From the NCBI GenBank assembly GCA_020025675.1, contig JAHHRS010000047.1, forward strand, positions 1 to 14,357: DNA of 14,357 nt, read 5' to 3'. The position numbers and the translations under genes were made by a program. Below are positions 1 to 6,405 of the stretch, piece after piece. Positions within the stretch are counted from its first letter, which is position 1. The number at the start of each line of letters is the position of its first letter. The notes beneath the pieces are model-generated. The model saw nothing but the letters and a program-made list of their open reading frames with translations. It did no database searches and was not told where the DNA came from. This DNA comes from Oscillospiraceae bacterium (lineage in GTDB: Bacteria > Bacillota > Clostridia > Oscillospirales > Oscillospiraceae).

Positions 1-66
1 GGCTGAGAGTAAGGTGACACCTTAGACCGGTAACTTGATTTGGGTAATGCCAACGGAAGGATACAC
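1..66 (+). promoter_or_regulatory. TPP riboswitch (THI element), 5' end cut by window
   Basis: The conserved core of a thiamine pyrophosphate aptamer is readable. GGCTGAGAG opens the sequence at position 1. An optional stem follows (TAAGG/CCTTA around 10-24), then the pyrophosphate-sensor half CTTGATTTGGGTAATGCC and the 3' closing strand AACGGAAGGA. The 5' half of P1 and the first strand of P2 lie left of the window, so the start is artificial. An intrinsic terminator follows at 84-116 and thiD comes next on the same strand. Family knowledge predicts premature termination when TPP is abundant. Confidence 0.95.
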
Positions 67-83
67 ATAAAAGCGTATGAACG

Positions 84-116
84 GGAGTTGCCCTAAGAAG
101 GCAGCTCCATTTTTTT
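84..116 (+). terminator. Riboswitch-controlled intrinsic terminator
   Basis: GGAGTTGCC (84-92) pairs with GGCAGCTCC (100-108), nine pairs including one G-U, with a 7-nt loop. A run of T at 110-116 follows. Its place directly after the TPP aptamer makes it the expression platform of that riboswitch (inference). Confidence 0.9.
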
Positions 117-419
117 GCAAAAAAGAAAACTCCAACCGTCTCATGGGGAGAAAAAAAGCGCATCAGACTTTCCGTGACAGACTGAAAAAATGTTTTTCTT
201 CATAATAGAGTCTGTACGTTTAAACCGCTGTCATCCCTCCGAAAAATGGCCCTTACCTTCCTTGCTTACTACTTTTTTTACTTCAATTCCCGCAAAATGT
301 TAGACCGTTTCCCTTTCTCTGAATTTCGCTTATGAAATTTAATAGAGGAACCTCAGCGGCAAATTGGGGGCACCACCTTCTGTCGCTCAAGAAAAATAAT
401 GCAAAAAGGAGAATACATA
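117..419 (+). other. Long untranslated leader before thiD, no gene seen
   Basis: About 300 nt separate the terminator from the thiD start, with no credible coding region on either strand. Visible elements are a hairpin of ACAGACT (177-183) with AGTCTGT (209-215) enclosing A5/T5 runs, a small repeat AATTTC (322-327)/GAAATT (334-339), and a pyrimidine-rich stretch near 230-280. I recognise no known RNA family and no clear second promoter. Confidence 0.4.
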
Positions 420-1217
420 ATGAAAACAGCATTATCAATCGCTGGCAGTGATTGCAGCGGAGGCGCCGGTATTCAGGCGGATTTGAAAACCATGACCATG
501 AACGGTGTTTTTGCCATGAGCGCAATCACAGCGCTTACAGCGCAAAACACAACCGGAGTAAGAGCCATTTTAGAGGTCACTCCAGAATTTTTAGCCCAGC
601 AGATTGATGCCGTATTTGAGGACATCTTTCCCGATGGTGTCAAGATTGGTATGGTAGCTTCCGTAAGTCTGATTGAAACCATTGCAGAGCGTCTGCGCTT
701 TTATCATCCGGAAAATATAGTTGTGGATCCGGTTATGGTGGCAACCAGCGGGGCCCGTTTAATATCTGCCGATGCGGTAGACACGCTGAAAAAGGAGCTG
801 CTCCCTCTGTGCACCGTACTGACCCCCAACATCCCCGAAGCCGAGATTTTATCCGGCCTCACTATCAGCAACGAGCAGGACATGGTGGCTGCCGCAGAAA
901 TCATAAGCCATTCCTATAACTGCGCCGTTCTTTGTAAAGGCGGACATTCCATTAACGATGCAAATGACCTTCTTTACGCTGACGGCAAGGCTAAGTGGTT
1001 TTTCGGAAAGCGCATCAACAACCCCAACACCCACGGCACCGGCTGCACTCTCTCCAGCGCAATCGCTGCCAACCTTGCCAAGGGCTATGATCTGGAAAGT
1101 TCCGTAGAGCGTGCCAAGAACTACATTTCCGGTGCCTTAGGCGATATGCTGGATCTGGGCAAAGGCAGCGGCCCCATGAACCACGCTTTTGACCTGTCCG
1201 GTCAGTTTAGGGACTAA
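420..1217 (+). CDS. thiD: Bifunctional hydroxymethylpyrimidine kinase / phosphomethylpyrimidine kinase ThiD
   Basis: ThiD phosphorylates 4-amino-5-hydroxymethyl-2-methylpyrimidine (HMP) to HMP-P and then to HMP-PP, the pyrimidine substrate of ThiE, in the cytosol. The protein is 265 aa, typical for the family. The N-terminus carries the ribokinase-fold signature AGSDCSGGAGIQAD (residues 8-21), with Cys at a position that is often Ser. VDPVMVATSG lies mid-protein, and the C-terminal anion-hole motif GTGC has its Cys at about residue 209. I chose ATG 420 because AAGGAG (406-411) sits 8 nt upstream; an in-frame ATG at 399 lacks such a site. It is the first gene after the TPP riboswitch, followed by a methyltransferase after 81 nt. 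Because thiC is absent here, the kinase probably serves salvaged HMP, including that released by TenA. Confidence 0.95.
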   Translation: MKTALSIAGSDCSGGAGIQADLKTMTMNGVFAMSAITALTAQNTTGVRAILEVTPEFLAQQIDAVFEDIFPDGVKIGMVASVSLIETIAERLRFYHPENIVVDPVMVATSGARLISADAVDTLKKELLPLCTVLTPNIPEAEILSGLTISNEQDMVAAAEIISHSYNCAVLCKGGHSINDANDLLYADGKAKWFFGKRINNPNTHGTGCTLSSAIAANLAKGYDLESSVERAKNYISGALGDMLDLGKGSGPMNHAFDLSGQFRD

Positions 1218-1298
1218 AGGGAAAAATTTAATTCCCGCTCAGCTATTTTAATGAAACTGCGTTTAAACTTCTGAATGATAAAAGAAAGGATAATTACA

Positions 1299-1994
1299 AT
1301 GAAACAGAAATTTGACGGATATGCAGCACAGTATGACTCCTGGTTCATGGAAAACGAAAACCTCTTTAACAGCGAGCTGCTGCTGCTTAAAAAGGCGCTT
1401 GGCGACATCACCGGAAAGCGTGTCCTTTCCGTAGGCTGCGGCAGCGGTCTTTTTGAAAGCATGATAGAAAACAAAAACATTGAGGGAATTGAGCCTTCTC
1501 AGGACATGGCCGCCATTGCCGAAAAGCGTGGAATCAACGTAATTGCATACAGCACCATTGAGGAAGCAGAGTTAGAGGATGAAGCCTATGACGTAATTTA
1601 CTTTAACGGCAGTTCCAGCTATATTACCGACCTGTCACCTGTCTATGAAAAGTGCCGCAAGGCCCTGAAAAAAGGCGGCAGGATCATTCTTTTAGATGTT
1701 CCCAAGGAAAGCGCTTTCGGCTTTATGTACCTCCTTGCAAAGGCCGTGGGCACCTTTGATCACCCATACCTTAACGGCATTATGCCTGCTGCCCCCTACC
1801 CCATTGAGCTGGTCAATTCCGGTGTCTGGCACTCAACCGAGGACAAAATTCAGGTTCTGAAAGAGCTGGGCTTCCACGATTTCCGCTTCTACCAGACTCT
1901 GCTTCAGAATCCTATGTATACCAATAATACAGTGGAGGAAGTTGTGGAAGGATATACCAGCGGCGGTTATGTTTCAATCATTGCGGAAAAATAA
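1299..1994 (+). CDS. Class I SAM-dependent methyltransferase of unknown substrate
   Basis: This is a 231-aa Rossmann-fold methyltransferase. Motif I reads VLSVGCGSG (residues 42-50). The acidic residue for the SAM ribose is probably E65 in GIEPS. A DVIYFNGSSSY segment near residue 100 and a KALKKGGRIILLDVP segment follow, as in family members acting on small molecules or tRNA. The N-terminal FDGYAAQYDSWF is the usual cap helix. ATG 1299 is preferred over the upstream in-frame ATG 1275 because AAAGGA (1285-1290) is 8 nt before it. It sits 81 nt after thiD and only 4 nt before tenA, so it should share the TPP-controlled transcript. The substrate cannot be read from the sequence. A role on a pyrimidine or thiazole derivative is only a guess from context. 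Confidence 0.85.
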   Translation: MKQKFDGYAAQYDSWFMENENLFNSELLLLKKALGDITGKRVLSVGCGSGLFESMIENKNIEGIEPSQDMAAIAEKRGINVIAYSTIEEAELEDEAYDVIYFNGSSSYITDLSPVYEKCRKALKKGGRIILLDVPKESAFGFMYLLAKAVGTFDHPYLNGIMPAAPYPIELVNSGVWHSTEDKIQVLKELGFHDFRFYQTLLQNPMYTNNTVEEVVEGYTSGGYVSIIAEK

Positions 1995-1998
1995 GCCA

Positions 1999-2676
1999 AT
2001 GGAAAAAGAGCCTGTGAAACTCAGCCGACAGCTTTATAACTGTGTGCAGGATATATGGCCTTCCTATTTGGAGCATCCCTTTGTTCTTGAAATGTCACAA
2101 GGCACCCTTCCTTTGGAAAAATTTCGCTATTATATGCTGCAGGACTATGTTTATCTGCGGGATTACGTCAAAATTTTTGCCGCCTGTATCTCAAAAACAG
2201 ATGATTTCCGTTTAATCCGATTTCTCAGCGAAAATATTATGGCCGTTCTTGACGAGACCGACAGAGTTCATATTCCCTATATGAAGCGTCTGGGAATCAC
2301 CGATGAGGAGATAGAGTCCGTTGTCCCTCACATCAGCAACAGCAGTTACAGCTACTATATGATCTGTCAGGCCCAATCCGGCACCGTTCTTTCCGGTCTG
2401 GTTGCTCTGCTTAACTGTTCCTGGGCCTATGCCTACATAGGTGAGAACATGGTAAAGCGCTTTCCCGACGCCACGCAGCACCCATATTACGGGCAGTGGT
2501 TCTCCGGATATGTATGCGATGATTACCTCCGTACAAACGAACAGCTCATTCACATGGTAAATAGTTTAAGCGAGGAAATCAGCCCACGGGAAGCGGCCAA
2601 GCTCTGCCAGATTTTCCGGACCTGCAGCCTCCACGAGCTGCAATTCTGGAACATGGCATATGCCGCCGGCAAATAG
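1999..2676 (+). CDS. tenA: Aminopyrimidine aminohydrolase / thiaminase II TenA
   Basis: TenA hydrolyses degraded thiamine pyrimidines (4-amino-5-aminomethyl-2-methylpyrimidine) to HMP and can cleave thiamine. It is an all-helical cytosolic enzyme, 225 aa here, a normal length. Family catalytic positions are visible: Asp49 in LQDY, Cys140 in LLNCSWAY, which places it in the Cys-containing TenA_C group, and Glu213 in the C-terminal HELQFW helix. The start at ATG 1999 gives the standard N-terminus and lies 4 nt after the methyltransferase stop. No strong ribosome binding site precedes it, which suggests translational coupling. The HMP produced would be phosphorylated by the upstream ThiD. A hairpin at 2706-2734 probably closes the unit. 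Confidence 0.93.
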   Translation: MEKEPVKLSRQLYNCVQDIWPSYLEHPFVLEMSQGTLPLEKFRYYMLQDYVYLRDYVKIFAACISKTDDFRLIRFLSENIMAVLDETDRVHIPYMKRLGITDEEIESVVPHISNSSYSYYMICQAQSGTVLSGLVALLNCSWAYAYIGENMVKRFPDATQHPYYGQWFSGYVCDDYLRTNEQLIHMVNSLSEEISPREAAKLCQIFRTCSLHELQFWNMAYAAGK

Positions 2677-2705
2677 TTTTATATAAAGCCCGTATATATC
2701 TTTAA

Positions 2706-2734
2706 AAAGGTCTGACCGTTTTCGGCAGACCTTT
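2706..2734 (+). terminator. Hairpin downstream of tenA, probable terminator
   Basis: AAAGGTCTG (2706-2714) pairs perfectly with CAGACCTTT (2726-2734), with an inner CCG/CGG stem and a TTTT loop. On the + strand only TTTCC follows, so termination may be weak. On the other strand the stem is followed by a T run. It separates tenA from the next promoter. Confidence 0.6.
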
Positions 2735-2814
2735 CCGCCGACTGATACCCTCATCGGAATTTTACGGCGTACTGCGGGCGGTATTCGGCCTGTTTCTGCA
2801 AAAACCTGCATTTC

Positions 2815-2843
2815 TTGACTTTTCATTTCCGAAGTTATATAAT
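2815..2843 (+). promoter_or_regulatory. Sigma-A promoter of the thiW operon with overlapping dyad
   Basis: The -35 box TTGACT (2815-2820) and -10 box TATAAT (2838-2843) are 17 nt apart, so transcription should start near 2850, about 10-15 nt before the TPP aptamer. A perfect inverted repeat, TTTCCGAA (2826-2833) and TTCGGAAA (2849-2856), flanks the -10 box and could be a repressor site (inference). Confidence 0.85.
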
Positions 2844-2858
2844 TCTGATTCGGAAAGT

Positions 2859-2952
2859 AATTTAATACGAGGGGTGCTTGTAATACAGGCTGAGAGGATA
2901 GTGTGACTATCGACCCATGAACCTGATGCGGGTAATGCCGACGTAGGAAATT
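2859..2952 (+). promoter_or_regulatory. TPP riboswitch (THI element), complete
   Basis: A full thiamine pyrophosphate aptamer. P1 is formed by AATTT and TACG (2859-2869) with CGTA and AAATT (2941-2952). GGGGTGC, then GGCTGAGAGG with the optional stem GATAGT/ACTATC, then ACCTGATGCGGGTAATGCC complete the conserved core. The intrinsic terminator at 2966-2996 follows, so TPP binding should lower expression of thiW-thiM-thiE and the two genes after them. Confidence 0.97.
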
Positions 2953-2965
2953 ATGACAATTTTTT

Positions 2966-2996
2966 CGGAGACGCCCAAAAGGTGTCTCCGATTTTT
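2966..2996 (+). terminator. Intrinsic terminator of the second TPP riboswitch
   Basis: CGGAGACGCC (2966-2975) pairs with GGTGTCTCCG (2981-2990) over ten pairs including one G-U, with loop CAAAA, then ATTTTTC. It is positioned as the expression platform of the aptamer at 2859-2952. Confidence 0.93.
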
Positions 2997-3014
2997 CTTT
3001 GAAAGGAGCGTGAT

Positions 3015-3185
3015 AACGGCATCCACGGTCAGTCCGTGGCGGACAAGGGGGAGCGCCCTGTGTCTTGTATAATAGCGATGGGAAGCCGTGTTCCGGCGTG
3101 AGAGGAAGCCATTAAGCTTCGACCGATTTCCGGACGGTTCGTCCGAACTTATCTATATAAGGGAATCGACGCTATTATTGCCGTT
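3015..3185 (+). ncRNA. Candidate structured RNA or mobile insert in the thiW leader
   Basis: Almost the whole interval can be folded into consecutive stems read directly from the sequence. An outer stem is AACGGC (3015-3020) with GCCGTT (3180-3185). Inside it are hairpins CCACGG/CCGTGG (3023-3039) and GACA-AGGG/CCCT-TGTC (3042-3064). A 9-bp stem, ATAATAGCG (3069-3077) with CGCTATTAT (3170-3178), then encloses four more hairpins: GGAA/TTCC (3081-3094), GAAGC/GCTTC (3105-3120), CGGACG/CGTCCG (3131-3145) and CTTAT/ATAAG (3148-3161). It lies after the riboswitch terminator, just beyond an unused RBS-like AAAGGAG (3002-3008), and ends 28 nt before thiW. I do not recognise an Rfam class. It could be a regulatory RNA, a processed ncRNA or a MITE-like insertion. 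Confidence 0.5.
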
Positions 3186-3213
3186 TCTCTGCTCATTTTG
3201 AAGAGGTAATTAA

Positions 3214-3714
3214 ATGAAAACTAAAACAACCACTAAAAAGCTGGTGCTGACAGCGCTGTTCGCCTGTCTGGCATTTGTACTCAACACATTTGTGTATTTC
3301 CCTTCCATGGCTCCCTTTCAGCATTTTATTGATGTGCTGGCGGCTGTATTTGTGGGGCCCTGGTATGGCTGCGCTGCCGCTTTTCTCTGCGGAATCATGC
3401 GCATGATGTCCGGACGCACCATTCAGGCGGTGACCGGTGCCGTATTCGGCCCTATTCTGGGCGGTCTTTTATACCGCAAAACGAAAAACATTTATCTTGT
3501 CTTTGTTGGTGAGGTTATAGGAACAGGTATTATCGGCGCATTGGCTTCCTACCCGCCCATGAGATTGTTTTACGGTCTGGAAGTGCAGAAATGGTACTAT
3601 TATGTTCCTTTCTACACCCCTGCTGCCGTTGTAGGCGCAGCAATGGGTGTTGCCGTGCTGCTGATTTTAAAGCGCAGCGGTACATTAGACCGTATGCTTA
3701 ACCGGTTAGGGTGA
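3214..3714 (+). CDS. thiW: ThiW, S component of an ECF-type thiazole/thiamine precursor transporter
   Basis: A 166-aa hydrophobic protein with about five membrane segments, matching the ThiW family of energy-coupling factor substrate-binding (S) subunits. The start MKTKTTTKKLVLTALFACLAF is a positively charged end running into the first helix. Central FVGPWYGCAAAFLCGIMRMM and AVTGAVFGPILGGLLYRK are typical of the family. Comparative genomics predicts ThiW to import hydroxyethylthiazole, consistent with thiM immediately downstream. The AAT ATPase and T subunit needed for transport are not in the window and must be shared from elsewhere. ATG 3214 has AGAGG 7 nt upstream. The stop lies 5 nt before the thiM start, so the two are probably translationally coupled. 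Confidence 0.9.
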   Translation: MKTKTTTKKLVLTALFACLAFVLNTFVYFPSMAPFQHFIDVLAAVFVGPWYGCAAAFLCGIMRMMSGRTIQAVTGAVFGPILGGLLYRKTKNIYLVFVGEVIGTGIIGALASYPPMRLFYGLEVQKWYYYVPFYTPAAVVGAAMGVAVLLILKRSGTLDRMLNRLG

Positions 3715-3719
3715 CTGGA

Positions 3720-4550
3720 ATGAATGAATTTTCCAATTATTTACGACGGGTGCAGGAACAGGCACCCCTTGTGCAGTGCATTACAAATTTTGTAACAGTA
3801 AATGACTGTGCCAACATAATTCTGGCCTCCGGCGGCTCTCCCTCCATGTCACAGGATATAAGAGAGGTGGAAGAGTCTGTTTGCAATGCAGATGCCCTTG
3901 TCTGCAATATGGGGGCAATCGACTTTGTGGATTCCATGGTTTTGGCAGGGAAAAAAGCAAATACAATGGGAAAGCCGGTTGTGCTCGATCCCGTGGCTGC
4001 CGGCGGCACACAGCTGCGCCGTGACCTTTCAAAACATCTGCTTGAGGAAGTTCATTTTTCCGCCATTCGTGGAAACGCTTCGGAAATCCGCTTTCTTGCC
4101 GGTCAGCATGCAATGGGCAGCGGAGTCGATGTAAGCAATGCAGATGTCATAACGGAAAACAATCTGTCAGATGCAGCTGACATTGCAGGCAGTCTGGCTG
4201 AAAAAATAAAAACGGTAATTGCAATTTCCGGAGCGCTGGATATTATTACCGACGGAACGCAAACCATTGTTCTTCGCAACGGCTGCGCCACCATGGCCCG
4301 CATTACCGGAAGCGGCTGTATGCTCACTTCCCTTGTGGGTGCTTTCTGCGGTGCATCACCGGAAAATCCATTTATGGCCACTGTGTCCGCAATGGCTGTG
4401 ATGGGTATAGCCGGTGAACTGGCAGAGGAAAAGCGGCTTAAAAACGGTACCGGAAACGCAAGCTTCCGAACGGATTTAATCGACGCAGTTTTCAACATGA
4501 CAGAAGAACAGTTAAGAAGGGGTATCCGATATGAAATTTACAAAAGATGA
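3720..4550 (+). CDS. thiM: Hydroxyethylthiazole kinase ThiM
   Basis: ThiM phosphorylates 4-methyl-5-(2-hydroxyethyl)thiazole to the thiazole phosphate used by ThiE; it is a cytosolic salvage enzyme with a ribokinase-like fold. The 276-aa protein has the family N-terminus PLVQCITNFVTVNDCAN and ILASGGSPSM, then KPVVLDPVAAG and IRGNASEI. The C-terminal nucleotide/anion-hole motif RITGSGCMLTS has its Cys near residue 200. I prefer ATG 3720 because AGGG (3708-3711), overlapping the thiW stop, is correctly spaced; an in-frame GTG at 3711 would add three residues. The 3' end overlaps thiE by 20 nt. Paired with ThiW, it points to salvage of external thiazole rather than de novo synthesis. Confidence 0.95.
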   Translation: MNEFSNYLRRVQEQAPLVQCITNFVTVNDCANIILASGGSPSMSQDIREVEESVCNADALVCNMGAIDFVDSMVLAGKKANTMGKPVVLDPVAAGGTQLRRDLSKHLLEEVHFSAIRGNASEIRFLAGQHAMGSGVDVSNADVITENNLSDAADIAGSLAEKIKTVIAISGALDIITDGTQTIVLRNGCATMARITGSGCMLTSLVGAFCGASPENPFMATVSAMAVMGIAGELAEEKRLKNGTGNASFRTDLIDAVFNMTEEQLRRGIRYEIYKR

Positions 4551-5190
4551 AATTCGCAGTTCCATGCTGCTCTACGCAGTAACGGACCGTATGTGGCTTA
4601 AACCGAACCAGACTCTTACCCAGGTCTGCAAAGAAGTTTTGGAAAACGGTGCCACGTTTTTACAGATAAGAGAAAAGGATCTGAACGAATCCGACTTTGA
4701 AGCAGAAGCACAGGCTCTTAAAACCCTGTGCGCAAAGTATCGTGTCCCCTTTGTTGTAAACGACAGCGTTGAAATTGCCATAGAGATTGATGCAGACGGT
4801 GTTCACGTTGGCCAGTCCGATATAAAAGGCCGTGATATTCGTGCCATGATCGGGGATGAAAAAATTCTGGGCATTTCTGCCGGAACCGTGGCAGAAGCTG
4901 TTGCAGCAGAGAAAGCAGGCGCAGACTATATCGGTGTGGGAGCCGTGTTCGGCACAAGCACCAAAAAGGACGCAAGAAACCTGTCTTTGGAACAGTTAAG
5001 GGAAATTAAAGCCTCTGTTTCTATTCCCGTGGTAGCTATCGGCGGAATAAACGCATCAAATCTTATGGAGTTATCCGGCAGCAACGTTGACGGTATTGCC
5101 GTGGTTTCCGCAATTTTTGCTGCGGAAGATCCCGGCAAAGCAACCGCAAATCTTTTAAATCTGGCGTCAGAAATGGTGAAGCATGGATAA
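4531..5190 (+). CDS. thiE: Thiamine phosphate synthase ThiE
   Basis: ThiE condenses HMP-PP (from ThiD) with thiazole phosphate (from ThiM) to thiamine monophosphate and pyrophosphate. It is a 219-aa TIM-barrel protein of standard length. Visible family motifs are LQIREKD (44-50) for pyrophosphate/metal binding, VVND (75-78), DGVHVGQSD (89-97), GVGAVFGTSTK (135-145), AIGGI (169-173) and VVSAIF (191-196). The start ATG 4531 has AAGGGG upstream and lies inside the end of thiM. The last 8 nt overlap the next gene, which suggests strict co-translation within the TPP-regulated operon. Confidence 0.96.
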   Translation: MKFTKDEIRSSMLLYAVTDRMWLKPNQTLTQVCKEVLENGATFLQIREKDLNESDFEAEAQALKTLCAKYRVPFVVNDSVEIAIEIDADGVHVGQSDIKGRDIRAMIGDEKILGISAGTVAEAVAAEKAGADYIGVGAVFGTSTKKDARNLSLEQLREIKASVSIPVVAIGGINASNLMELSGSNVDGIAVVSAIFAAEDPGKATANLLNLASEMVKHG

Positions 5191-5812
5191 AAAGTTTGCA
5201 ATCTTTGATATGGACGGAACCCTTGTGGACTCCATGTCATATTGGAAAAATCTTGCGGAGGAGTTTTTGGGCAGTAAAGGCATTAAGAACGTTTCAAGCG
5301 AGATTATGGAAAAAATCAAGCCTATGACCATGACGGAATCTTCTGCCCTGTTTATCCGTGAGTTTGGTTTGGACGGAACTCCGGAAAGCATAGCGGAGGA
5401 AATGAACTGCTGTATGGATGAACATTACCGCAGGGATATTCCCTTAAAGCAGGGCGTAGCTTCATACTTAGAAGAGCTGGCTCAGAAAGGAACCTTAATG
5501 TGCGTGGCATCGGCAACCGCAGAGCCGCTTATGGATGCCTGCCTGACCCGCTTGGGCATACGTTCCTATTTTCAGTTTCTGATTTCATGCGAAACGGTAG
5601 GGGCAGGAAAAAACCGTCCTGATGTATATTATGAAGCCGCACGCCGTCTGGGCTGCCGCCCCTGTGAAGCAGCTGTATACGAGGACGCACTTTACGCTGC
5701 AAAAACCGCCGCAGAGGCCGGATTTTATGTAGTAGGTGTATATGATGAAAGCGCCAAAGCGCATTGGAGCGAAATGCAGAATCTTGCGGATGAAACAATC
5801 CGCACATTTTAA
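5183..5812 (+). CDS. HAD-family phosphatase, possible thiamine monophosphate phosphatase
   Basis: A 209-aa haloacid dehalogenase phosphatase of the beta-phosphoglucomutase/Gph-like group. Motif I is FDMDGTLVDS (8-17), with the nucleophile Asp9 and the acid/base Asp11. A helical cap covers about residues 18-85. Motif II is the Ser or Thr in VASAT (108-112), motif III Lys143 in GKNRPD, and motif IV VYEDAL with Glu167 and Asp168. All catalytic residues are present. ATG 5183 lies inside the thiE stop region with only a weak ribosome binding site, so it is probably coupled to thiE. Its place directly after thiE suggests hydrolysis of thiamine phosphate or of a side product. This is inferred from context, since the HAD family has broad substrates. 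Confidence 0.88.
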   Translation: MDKKFAIFDMDGTLVDSMSYWKNLAEEFLGSKGIKNVSSEIMEKIKPMTMTESSALFIREFGLDGTPESIAEEMNCCMDEHYRRDIPLKQGVASYLEELAQKGTLMCVASATAEPLMDACLTRLGIRSYFQFLISCETVGAGKNRPDVYYEAARRLGCRPCEAAVYEDALYAAKTAAEAGFYVVGVYDESAKAHWSEMQNLADETIRTF

Positions 5813-5824
5813 GGAGGAATTGAC

Positions 5825-6127
5825 ATGAGCGCAAGTATTGCAATACAGGTATTGCCTCAGGCAGACAATGACAAAGAGCTTTGCCGCATGGTGGATGAAG
5901 TAATAGCCTATATCGCCGGTACCGGCCTGCGTTACGAAGTAGGCCCCTTTGAAACTACTATTGAGGGAGACAGCTACGACCAGCTGATGGATATTGCAAA
6001 AGAATGTCAGCATGTAGCCGTCCGTGCAGGTGCCGAAAAGGTGTCTGCTTATATTAAAGTGGTTTACAGTCCGGAGGGCGAGATTTTAACCATTGACCAG
6101 AAAATAGGAAAATATCAGAACAGATAA
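5825..6127 (+). CDS. Thiamine-binding protein, YkoF/MTH1187 (UPF0045) family
   Basis: A 100-aa single-domain alpha/beta protein of the thiamine-binding family to which Bacillus subtilis YkoF (two such domains) and MTH1187 belong. The start MSASIAIQVLP and the segment GLRYEVGPFETTIEGD, followed by a helix and the strand KVSAYIKVVYS, are the family pattern. No signal peptide or membrane segment is visible, so it is probably cytosolic. It may bind thiamine or its pyrimidine in an oligomer. A strong AAGGAGG precedes ATG 5825, 12 nt after the HAD gene stop. It is the last gene of the TPP-controlled operon, closed by the 15-bp terminator hairpin at 6197-6232. Confidence 0.88.
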   Translation: MSASIAIQVLPQADNDKELCRMVDEVIAYIAGTGLRYEVGPFETTIEGDSYDQLMDIAKECQHVAVRAGAEKVSAYIKVVYSPEGEILTIDQKIGKYQNR

Positions 6128-6196
6128 AGTTTTATGCCCCAGTCGGCAGTATTCTTTGAAAATTAACCGGAAAGTCTGTTTTTTTAGGCTTTGTAT

Positions 6197-6234
6197 ATAC
6201 CCCCTTTACTGGATACGCAGTAAAGGGGGTATTT
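6197..6234 (+). terminator. Terminator of the thiW operon
   Basis: ATACCCCCTTTACTG (6197-6211) and CAGTAAAGGGGGTAT (6218-6232) form a perfect 15-bp stem with loop GATACG. The T tract is short (TTTCTATT), but the stem is very stable. Confidence 0.85.
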
Positions 6235-6405
6235 CTATTCCATATAGCTATAAGTATAAAATGTATAGAGATGTATGGGTCTGGACATTGGCCCGAAACA
6301 CCGTATAGGGTGCAATAAATCTTTCGGAAAAACGGTGCGCAAACAGGTACCACCGGAGGATGGAAACGGAAAATAATTAGGACAGAAAAATTTTTTAAAT
6401 TAATA
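6235..6405. other. Gene-free spacer with nested inverted repeats
   Basis: The spacer between the thi operon terminator and the PadR promoter has no credible coding region. CCGAAA (6293-6298) pairs with TTTCGG (6322-6327) and encloses CACC/GGTG (6299-6312). A second stem, CGGTG (6333-6337)/CACCG (6351-6355), follows. These could be an untranslated RNA or a relic element; no known family is recognised and no promoter is obvious. Confidence 0.3.

Noticed and set aside
1275..1298. Upstream ATG for the methyltransferase
   Set aside because: No ribosome binding site precedes it, while AAAGGA lies 8 nt before ATG 1299.
3068..3073. TATAAT as a promoter -10 box inside the thiW leader
   Set aside because: No -35-like hexamer at 16-18 nt upstream; the bases are better explained as one strand of the 9-bp stem.
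3711..3719. GTG 3711 as the thiM start
   Set aside because: ATG 3720 has AGGG at proper spacing and gives the family N-terminus; the GTG would add only three residues.
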